Below are positions 7,998 to 14,090 of a DNA stretch of 36,538 bases, piece by piece. Numbering within the stretch: the first letter of the stretch is position 1; the number at the start of each line of letters is the position of its first letter. The notes beneath the pieces were generated by a model, which ran no database searches, was not told the DNA's origin, and worked only from the letters and a program-made list of their open reading frames with translations. Both the position numbers and the translations under genes were made by a program. This DNA is from an uncultured Oscillospiraceae bacterium (GTDB lineage: Bacteria; Bacillota; Clostridia; Oscillospirales; Oscillospiraceae). Where the stretch lies: positions 1 through 36,538 of the forward strand of contig CANQQI010000007.1 of the NCBI GenBank assembly GCA_947625945.1. Direction: 5' to 3'.

Positions 7998-8981
7998 TCA
8001 GGCGATGGTGGAGAGCATTTCCTGCCGGACCTCGCCCTCCAACGGGCAGCCGGAAAGATAGTTTCGGATCTGTTCCAGGCAGAAATCCCCCAGCTTCATC
8101 AGGCCGTTGTTGGCCTGCCCCGCCAAGTGGGGGGTCAGGATGCAGTTGGGCAGACGGCGCAGGGGGCTGTCCTGGGCGGGGGGCTCCGGGTCCGTCACGT
8201 CCAGGCAGGCGTATTTCAGCTTCCCGGCGGCCAGATAGTCCGCCAGAGCGGCCTCGTCCACCAGGCTGCCCCGGGCGGTGTTGATCAGGATGGCGCCGGA
8301 CTTCATACGTTCCAGTCGATCCCGGTCCACCATGTGGTAGGTGCTGTCCAGCTGGGGGGCGTGGAGGCTGAGGATGTCGCTACTGGTAAAGACCTCCTCC
8401 AGCTCCACCTTCCGCGCCCCGACGGCCGCCATGGCCTCCGCACCCACCAGGGGGTCATAGGCGATGACCTCCACGCTGAAAGGCCGGAGCAGCTCGGCAT
8501 AGTGCTTCCCTGCCAGGCCAAAGCCGATGATGCCCACGGTGATGCCATACATCTCCGTGACGCCGTCGTGGCTCCAGCCGCCCCGGTGGGTGTCGTCGTT
8601 GAGGGCGAACAGATTCTTGGCGCTGGCGATGGTCAGCCCCAGGGCAGTCTCGGACACCCCGGTGCTGAGGACCTTGGCCGCGGATACGATCCTTACGCCC
8701 CGGCGATACATCTCGTCGGTGACAATGCTCTTGACGCTGCCGGCGGCGTGGGCGATGAGCTTGAGGTTGGGGGCCTGGTCCAGCAGCCGCGCCGTCATGG
8801 CGGGGCTTCCCCAACTGGTAACGGCGAAGTCGGCGTCCTTGATCAGGCGGGCGGCGTTTTCAATTTCATTTTCCCTCGTTTGGTTTACGGACAGCTCCGC
8901 CATTGCCTGAAATTGCGCCTGGGTCTGGGGGTGGATTACCTTCGGGTAGACGACCTGGTCCAAAAGCATGGCGATTTTCAT
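7998..8981 (-). CDS. D-isomer-specific 2-hydroxyacid dehydrogenase
   Basis: A 327-residue cytoplasmic NAD(P)-dependent enzyme that interconverts D-2-hydroxyacids and 2-keto acids. The NAD loop reads IIGFGLAGKH (151-160). The catalytic Arg-Glu-His set appears in NTARGSLVDE, DPEPP and TPHLAG. Its closest well-known relatives would be annotated as phosphoglycerate or hydroxypyruvate/glyoxylate dehydrogenases, but the neighbours argue against a serine-synthesis role. The start at 8981 is chosen because GAGGAGG lies 5-6 bases upstream; an in-frame extension upstream would cross the promoter. It is the first gene of the minus-strand unit, divergent from the AraC-type regulator. Confidence 0.87.
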   Translation of the reverse strand: MKIAMLLDQVVYPKVIHPQTQAQFQAMAELSVNQTRENEIENAARLIKDADFAVTSWGSPAMTARLLDQAPNLKLIAHAAGSVKSIVTDEMYRRGVRIVSAAKVLSTGVSETALGLTIASAKNLFALNDDTHRGGWSHDGVTEMYGITVGIIGFGLAGKHYAELLRPFSVEVIAYDPLVGAEAMAAVGARKVELEEVFTSSDILSLHAPQLDSTYHMVDRDRLERMKSGAILINTARGSLVDEAALADYLAAGKLKYACLDVTDPEPPAQDSPLRRLPNCILTPHLAGQANNGLMKLGDFCLEQIRNYLSGCPLEGEVRQEMLSTIA

Positions 8982-9010
8982 GGGCTCCTCCTCATATTCT
9001 CGCCGCACAT

Positions 9011-9026
9011 ACAATACGGCTATTGT
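9011..9026. promoter_or_regulatory. Candidate operator, inverted repeat
   Basis: ACAATA-CGGC-TATTGT is a perfect 6-bp inverted repeat. It lies just downstream of the -10 box of the minus-strand promoter, roughly at the expected transcription start, where a bound protein would block initiation. Confidence 0.4.
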
Positions 9027-9034
9027 GTATGCGT

Positions 9035-9063
9035 AGTATAACACATCCGTGGGCAAATGTCTT
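9035..9063 (-). promoter_or_regulatory. Promoter of the minus-strand sugar unit
   Basis: Read on the minus strand, a TATACT -10 (9035-9040) lies 17 bases from AAGACA (9058-9063), a weak -35. A good -10 with a poor -35 fits an activator-dependent promoter, and the divergent AraC-type gene is the obvious candidate activator. Confidence 0.5.
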
Positions 9064-9127
9064 TGTCCATAATTTTACGCAATTTGCACATATCAAGTTT
9101 ATTATAAATCTTTTTTCTTGGAAGTAG

Positions 9128-9156
9128 TTTACAAAATAGAATCTTTGTGCTATACT
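9128..9156 (+). promoter_or_regulatory. Promoter of the AraC-type regulator gene
   Basis: TTTACA (9128-9133), a 17-base spacer, then TATACT (9151-9156): a near-consensus sigma-A promoter about 40 bases upstream of the regulator's start codon. Confidence 0.7.
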
Positions 9157-9195
9157 AAAAATGCGGGATTTTAGGCCTGAAAGGAAGCGTCGATT

Positions 9196-10068
9196 GTGTA
9201 CGAATTCAGCGTGTTATGGTCGGGCAAGTACTTCCAATATTGGGAAAACGAGCTCCACAGCCACAGTTATTATCAAATCATAGCGGTGCTGAAGAGCGGC
9301 GGACGGATCACCCTGGGCGAGGAAACCATTCCCATGCAGGACCGGCAGGTTCTGTTAATCCGTCCCCACACCATCCATTCCATCATTCGTGAAGAACAGG
9401 AACCCCAGCCTCAGCTTATGGACATTAAATTCACCGTCGCCGATGAGCAGCTGGCCCGGGACCTGAACCGGCTCCCTGCCGTTCTGGATGTGGACTTCGG
9501 CAGGTTTCAGTATTACTTTGACCATATTCTCCGGGAGAGCGCCCAGGCCGCTCCATACAGCTACAACTGCGTCTGCTACTACTTTGGGCTGACGCTGGTG
9601 CTTCTGCTGCGGTCCCAGCGGCCTCAGACGGGTCTTCCCAGGCCGGATCAACTCCAGGAGCTGCCCACGGGCCGTACCACCGGGGTGGACATGACGGCGG
9701 TGATCCGATACATCCAGGAAAACTACATCACCCCTATTACCTTGGAGGACCTGGCCAAGGTGGCCAGTGTGAGCAAGAGCACCCTGATCCTGGCCTTCAA
9801 GCAGACCCTGAACACCACTCCCAACAAGTATATCAACCAGGTCCGCCTGGGCAAGGCCAAGGAACTGCTGCTTACCACCAACTCCAACATCAGCGAGATC
9901 TCGGAGATGGTGGGGTTCCAGAGCCTGCACTATTTCAGCCGGTATTTCAAGAACCACGAGCAGGTCTCCCCGGTGGAGTATCGCCAAAGGTATTCCAGCT
10001 CCCGGTTCTACACCTACCGCCAGCCCATCGGTCTGCCGGAACCGGTACTCCATTCGGAAAAGAAGTGA
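9196..10068 (+). CDS. AraC-family transcriptional regulator
   Basis: A 290-residue regulator with an N-terminal cupin-like effector domain (residues about 15-95; ELHSHSYYQI holds the typical histidines) and a C-terminal double helix-turn-helix AraC domain (about 168-266). The latter shows ITLEDLAKVASVSKSTL and the second-helix signature ISEISEMVGFQSLHYFSRYFK, then the usual SPVEYR ending. It sits between two divergent sugar-catabolic units, the usual position for a local activator. The start is GTG with AAGGA upstream; I see no better in-frame start. The effector is probably a sugar or sugar derivative from this pathway, which is inference from position. Confidence 0.92.
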   Translation: MYEFSVLWSGKYFQYWENELHSHSYYQIIAVLKSGGRITLGEETIPMQDRQVLLIRPHTIHSIIREEQEPQPQLMDIKFTVADEQLARDLNRLPAVLDVDFGRFQYYFDHILRESAQAAPYSYNCVCYYFGLTLVLLLRSQRPQTGLPRPDQLQELPTGRTTGVDMTAVIRYIQENYITPITLEDLAKVASVSKSTLILAFKQTLNTTPNKYINQVRLGKAKELLLTTNSNISEISEMVGFQSLHYFSRYFKNHEQVSPVEYRQRYSSSRFYTYRQPIGLPEPVLHSEKK

Positions 10069-10156
10069 TCTCCCCCGCCCCCTACCGCACCCGGCCCGGG
10101 GCGGGGTACTTTTCATGGTTATTTTGGCGGAACTTCCGCCCAAGGAGGATAAATCT

Positions 10157-11191
10157 ATGAATTTTGGCATCATTGGGTGCGGCGTTATCGCCTTTACCCA
10201 CGCCAGCGCCCTGAAACAGCTGGCAAGCGAGGACTGCTGCCTCTACGGCTGCTGCGATGTGGACCGTGAAAAGGCAGAAACCTACGCCCGGGACCACGGC
10301 GTGAAAAAGGTCTACCCGGACTACCATGCCATGCTGGCCGACCCGGAGATCGACATCGTCTGCGTCTGCGTTCCCAGCGGTCTTCACGGCCAGGTGGTGA
10401 TGGACGCCGCCCGGGCGGGCAAAGCCATCGTCTGCGAAAAGCCCATGGAGATCACCCCGGAGAAAATCCAGGAGGTCATCCGGGTGGTCCGGGCGAGCGG
10501 TGTGAAAATGCAGTGCATCTTCCAGCGGCGGCTGATGCCCGTGGCCATCGCCCTGAAAGAGCTGATCGCCAAGGGGGCTCTGGGCCGGATCTGCATGGCC
10601 GAGGCCAGGCTCAACTACTACCGGGATCAGGCATACTACAACAGCGCCGGCTGGCGGGGCACCTGGGACTTGGACGGGGGCGGCGCCCTAATGAATCAGG
10701 GCGTCCACGGCATCGATCTGATTCTCTGGATGCTGGGCGGGCAGATCGACACCCTGTACGGCAAGGCCGCCACCCTCTGCCGGGACATTCCCGTGGAGGA
10801 CACCGCCGCCGCCCTGATCCGAATGAAGGACGGGGCCCTGTGCGTCATCGAGGGCACCACCACCGCCTACCCCGGCTACTCCAGCACCTTCACCGTCTAC
10901 GGGGAGAAGGGCACCGTCAGCTTTGACGATCAGCACATCATCGCCTGGAACTTTATCGACCAGGATCACGCCCCGCTCCGGCCCGATCTGGGGTCCGACG
11001 TGGTGGGCGGCGCGAAAAACCCCATCGACATCGGCATCTACGGTCACATCTGCCTGCTGCGGGACATCGCCCAGGCGGTTCGGGACGACCGGGCTCCCAT
11101 GCTGCCGCCGGAGGAGGCGGCCCTGGCGGTGCAGGTCATCTGCGCCGTCTACGAGTCCACCAAAACAGGCCTGCCGGTGAAATTCCGATGA
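10157..11191 (+). CDS. Gfo/Idh/MocA sugar oxidoreductase (paralogue of the 5701 gene)
   Basis: A 344-residue NAD(P)-dependent oxidoreductase. It has FGIIGCGVIAFTH at the N-terminus, the EKP motif (IVCEKPMEI), and a YYNSAGWRGT then LDGGGALMNQGVHGIDL segment almost the same as in the minus-strand protein at 5701. The start is supported by GGAGG 8 bases upstream. Its stop codon overlaps the start of the TIM-barrel gene (ATGA), so the two are translated together. A Gfo/Idh protein coupled to a sugar-phosphate-isomerase-like TIM barrel is the layout seen in 3-keto-glycoside cleavage systems such as gut C-glycoside deglycosylation (DgpA with DgpB/C). That parallel is an inference, since no substrate can be read. 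Confidence 0.87.
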   Translation: MNFGIIGCGVIAFTHASALKQLASEDCCLYGCCDVDREKAETYARDHGVKKVYPDYHAMLADPEIDIVCVCVPSGLHGQVVMDAARAGKAIVCEKPMEITPEKIQEVIRVVRASGVKMQCIFQRRLMPVAIALKELIAKGALGRICMAEARLNYYRDQAYYNSAGWRGTWDLDGGGALMNQGVHGIDLILWMLGGQIDTLYGKAATLCRDIPVEDTAAALIRMKDGALCVIEGTTTAYPGYSSTFTVYGEKGTVSFDDQHIIAWNFIDQDHAPLRPDLGSDVVGGAKNPIDIGIYGHICLLRDIAQAVRDDRAPMLPPEEAALAVQVICAVYESTKTGLPVKFR

Positions 11192-12051
11192 GACTTGCCT
11201 ACATTACCGACGAGGCCACCCAGGACCTGCGCCAGGCGGCGGGGCTGGCGAAAACGCTGGGCTTTTCCGGGGTGGAGCTACGCAGCGTGGAGGACACGCC
11301 TATTGACCGGATTCCTATCAAGCGGCTCCGGGAATACCGGCGGCTTCTGGACGGGGAAGGGCTGGCGGTCTGCGACCTGGCAAGCTCCTTTTATAAGTGC
11401 CCCCTGGCGGAGGCTCCGGGAGAGCTGGACAAGCTCAAGCGCCTCTGCGACGGAGCGGAGGAGCTGGGGTGCGGCAATATTCGGGGCTTTGCCTTTTTTG
11501 CCCAGGGCGCGCCGGCTTTGACGGAGGAAATTCTGGACGCCTTCGGCCCCGCCGGGGAAATTTTGAGGGAGCGGGGCAAGCGGCTTCTTTTGGAGGCCGA
11601 TCCCAGCGTCAACACCCCCAATCACGCCGCCCTGGGGGCCCTTTTGGCCCGGCTGGACGCCCCGGAATTTGGAGCCATCTACGACCCGGGCAATGATCTA
11701 TACGATCCGGGCCGGGAGCGGCCCTACCCGGAGGGGTATCTGGCGGTGAAGCCCTGGCTGGCCCACGTCCACATCAAGGACGCCCTGCTGAACGCCGCCG
11801 GGGAGCCGGAATGCGTGAAGATCGGCACAGGCTGGGTGGACTATCCCGGCCTGCTTGCCGCCCTCCGGCGGGACGGCTACGAGGGGTATCTGTCTCTGGA
11901 GACCCACTACCGGGTGGGCGCCGGGATCAGCGAGGCGCTGATGCGCCAGCCCGGCGGTGCGGCCTTTTCCCAGGGGGGCATGGCCGCCACTGTGGAAAGC
12001 GCCCAGGCTCTGCGGAAGCTGCTGGAGGAGGGAGCGCCATGCGCCATGTAA
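11188..12051 (+). CDS. TIM-barrel sugar phosphate isomerase/epimerase-like protein
   Basis: A 287-residue AP-endonuclease-2-type TIM barrel (the IolE/xylose isomerase-like family). The four metal ligands of this fold can be placed: E136 in LLLEADPS, D166 in AIYDPGND, H193 or H195 in AHVHIKD, and E238 in LSLETH. Such proteins act as epimerases, isomerases, dehydratases or, with a Gfo/Idh partner, as lyases on 3-keto sugars. It overlaps the preceding oxidoreductase by 4 bases and the following nagA by 13 bases, so all belong to one unit. Nothing in the sequence fixes the substrate; a hexosamine derivative is the contextual guess. Confidence 0.8.
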   Translation: MRLAYITDEATQDLRQAAGLAKTLGFSGVELRSVEDTPIDRIPIKRLREYRRLLDGEGLAVCDLASSFYKCPLAEAPGELDKLKRLCDGAEELGCGNIRGFAFFAQGAPALTEEILDAFGPAGEILRERGKRLLLEADPSVNTPNHAALGALLARLDAPEFGAIYDPGNDLYDPGRERPYPEGYLAVKPWLAHVHIKDALLNAAGEPECVKIGTGWVDYPGLLAALRRDGYEGYLSLETHYRVGAGISEALMRQPGGAAFSQGGMAATVESAQALRKLLEEGAPCAM

Positions 12052-13211
12052 TTCGGGACGTGCTGCTGGTCCAGGGGGATATCCAGCCCCGGGACATTGT
12101 GATCGACGGCGACCGAATCGAGGCCGTTCTCCCCCATGGCACGGCGGACCCGGCCCTGCCCGGCATCGACGGGGAGGGGCTGTACCTGTCCCACGGTTTT
12201 ATCGACATCCACCTCCATGGCGGCGGCGGGGCCGACTTCATGGACGGCACCGAGGAGGCCTGGCGGACCGCCGCGGCCCTCCATCTGCGCCACGGGACCA
12301 CCTGCATCACCCCCACCACCCTGTCCGCCACCCGGGAGGAACTGCTGAATGCCTTCGACGTTTTTTACCGCTGCCGTTCAGATCTGAAGGACGGGGCCAG
12401 AATGCTGGGACTGCACCTGGAGGGGCCCTACTTTTCCCCTGCCCAGGCGGGGGCCCAGGACCCCAGCCAGCTCCGAAATCCGGATCCGGAGGAGTGCGCC
12501 GAAATTTTGGAGCGGTGCCCGGATATTCTCCGCTGGTCCCTGGCCCCGGAGCTACCCGGGGCGTTGGACTTGGGCAGGGAGCTGAAACGCAGGGGCATCA
12601 CCGCTGCCATCGGCCACAGCGACGCCACCTATTCCCAGGTGGTGTCGGCGGTGGAGGCGGGGTACACCCATGTGACTCATCTCTATTCCGGCTGCTCCAC
12701 CATCACCCGGCAGGGAGGCTTCCGCCGGGGCGGCGTGGTGGAGGCGGCCTATGTGCTGCCCCAGCTCACCAGCGAAGTCATCGCAGACGGCTGTCACCTG
12801 CCCCCGGAGCTGCTGCAAATGGCCTACCGCTTTATCGGTCCCAAGCGGCTGTGCCTGGTCACTGACGCCATGCGGGCCGCCGGCCAGACCCAGGGGGAGA
12901 GCATTTTGGGCAGCCTGTCCCAGGGCCAGCGGGTAATCATTGAGGACGGGGTGGCCAAAATGCCAGACCGGACCGCCTTCGCCGGCTCCATCTGCACCGC
13001 AGACCGGCTGGTGCGGAACATGGTGCGGCTGGCAGGCGCCACGTTACCCGAGGCTGTGGAAATGATGACCCAGACTCCCGCCCGGGTGATTGGAAAACAG
13101 AACGAGACCGGCACCGTGGCCCCCGGAAGGAAGGCGGATCTGGTCCTCTTTGACGCGGAGATTCGCATCCGGCGGGTGTGGACGGATGGCGAAGAGCGCT
13201 ATGAAAACTAG
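12039..13211 (+). CDS. nagA: N-acetylglucosamine-6-phosphate deacetylase
   Basis: A 390-residue amidohydrolase that removes acetate from GlcNAc-6-phosphate. Metal and active-site motifs are in order: HLH (H58, H60), HLEGPYFSP (E128), IGHSDATY (H193), HVTHLYSG (H211/H214), DGCHL (H253) and the catalytic aspartate in LVTDAM (D276). THLYSG replaces the more usual THLFNAM, and the E-G-P region is intact. The end has the ETGTVAPGRKADLVLFD segment common to amidohydrolases. The start overlaps the TIM-barrel gene; a GGAGGAGGGAG site lies just upstream. nagB follows 9 bases later. The divergence from textbook NagA leaves room for a related N-acetyl sugar, but NagA is the best call. Confidence 0.9.
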   Translation: MRHVIRDVLLVQGDIQPRDIVIDGDRIEAVLPHGTADPALPGIDGEGLYLSHGFIDIHLHGGGGADFMDGTEEAWRTAAALHLRHGTTCITPTTLSATREELLNAFDVFYRCRSDLKDGARMLGLHLEGPYFSPAQAGAQDPSQLRNPDPEECAEILERCPDILRWSLAPELPGALDLGRELKRRGITAAIGHSDATYSQVVSAVEAGYTHVTHLYSGCSTITRQGGFRRGGVVEAAYVLPQLTSEVIADGCHLPPELLQMAYRFIGPKRLCLVTDAMRAAGQTQGESILGSLSQGQRVIIEDGVAKMPDRTAFAGSICTADRLVRNMVRLAGATLPEAVEMMTQTPARVIGKQNETGTVAPGRKADLVLFDAEIRIRRVWTDGEERYEN

Positions 13212-13220
13212 GAGAACGAG

Positions 13221-13976
13221 ATGAAAGAATTATCATTTGATTTGCTCCGGGTGGAGATCTTCGACACCCGGGGGGAGATGGGCGCGGCGGCCGCCCGGGA
13301 CATTGCCGCCGCCATCCGCCAGGTGCTGGCGGAAAGGGACTGCTGCAACATGATCTTCGCCGCCGCTCCCTCCCAAAACGAGGTCCTGGCGGCCCTGGCG
13401 GCGGACAAAACCGTGGACTTTACCCGAATCCGGGCCTTCCACATGGACGAGTACATCGGCCTGGCCCCAGACGCCCCCCAGGGCTTCGGCAATTTCCTCC
13501 GAAGGGCGCTTTTTGACAAGGCGCCGTTTAAAGAAGTCCACTATCTCCGGGGCGGCGGAGAGCCGGAGGCCGAATGCGCCCGCTACGCCGCCCTCTTGGA
13601 GCGGTATCCCGCGGATATTGTCTGCCTGGGCATCGGAGAAAACGGCCATGTGGCCTTCAATGACCCGCCGGTAGCGGATTTTTCCGATCCGGTGCTGGTA
13701 AAGAAGGTGGCTCTGGACCCGGTCTGCCGCCAGCAGCAGGTCAACGACGGCTGCTTCGCGGACCTGTCCCAGGTGCCCACCCACGCCCTGACCCTGACGG
13801 TGCCGGCTCTCATGGGGGGCAAGCGGCTGTTCTGTGTGGTTCCGGCGTCTACCAAAGCCCAAGCGGTGCGGGGTACCCTTTACGGTCCAATTTCCGAGGC
13901 CTGCCCCGCCTCCGCCCTCCGGCGGCACGGCGGCGCCGTCCTCTATCTGGATCCGGACAGCGCGGCTCTGCTGTAG
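13221..13976 (+). CDS. nagB: Glucosamine-6-phosphate deaminase/isomerase
   Basis: A 251-residue cytoplasmic enzyme that converts glucosamine-6-phosphate to fructose-6-phosphate and ammonia. The active-site region FHMDEYIGL (D76 as general base) and the catalytic histidine loop GIGENGHVAFNDP (H143) are both present. Length matches the short Firmicutes NagB type without a regulatory tail. It is the last gene of the plus-strand sugar unit and is followed by a strong terminator. With nagA and the GH20 enzyme it completes a path from hexosaminides into glycolysis. Confidence 0.95.
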   Translation: MKELSFDLLRVEIFDTRGEMGAAAARDIAAAIRQVLAERDCCNMIFAAAPSQNEVLAALAADKTVDFTRIRAFHMDEYIGLAPDAPQGFGNFLRRALFDKAPFKEVHYLRGGGEPEAECARYAALLERYPADIVCLGIGENGHVAFNDPPVADFSDPVLVKKVALDPVCRQQQVNDGCFADLSQVPTHALTLTVPALMGGKRLFCVVPASTKAQAVRGTLYGPISEACPASALRRHGGAVLYLDPDSAALL

Positions 13977-14040
13977 CCTCATTCGGAAACCCGCGCCATT
14001 AGGTCGAAACCGGGTATCGCGCCACAAAAAAAAACGCGAA

Positions 14041-14069
14041 ACGGCGGCAAGGATTGCCCTTGCCGCCGT
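14041..14069. terminator. Bidirectional terminator between nagB and acsB
   Basis: A 12-bp stem (ACGGCGGCAAGG / CCTTGCCGCCGT) with a 5-base loop, a T-run on the plus side and an A-run about 5 bases before it. It can end nagB transcription and, from the other side, the cooS-cooC-acsB unit, whose last stop codon is about 22 bases away. Confidence 0.85.
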
Positions 14070-14090
14070 TTTTCAGTTATTTACCTTCGG

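Noticed and set aside
7998-8981. MurNAc (muramic acid) pathway, because a D-2-hydroxyacid dehydrogenase sits in a GlcNAc locus
   Set aside because: No MurQ-type etherase and no MurNAc PTS gene are present, and the dehydrogenase is not clearly a D-lactate type.
12039-13211. Possible other deacetylase of the amidohydrolase family
   Set aside because: The full NagA motif set and the adjacent nagB outweigh small differences such as THLYSG.
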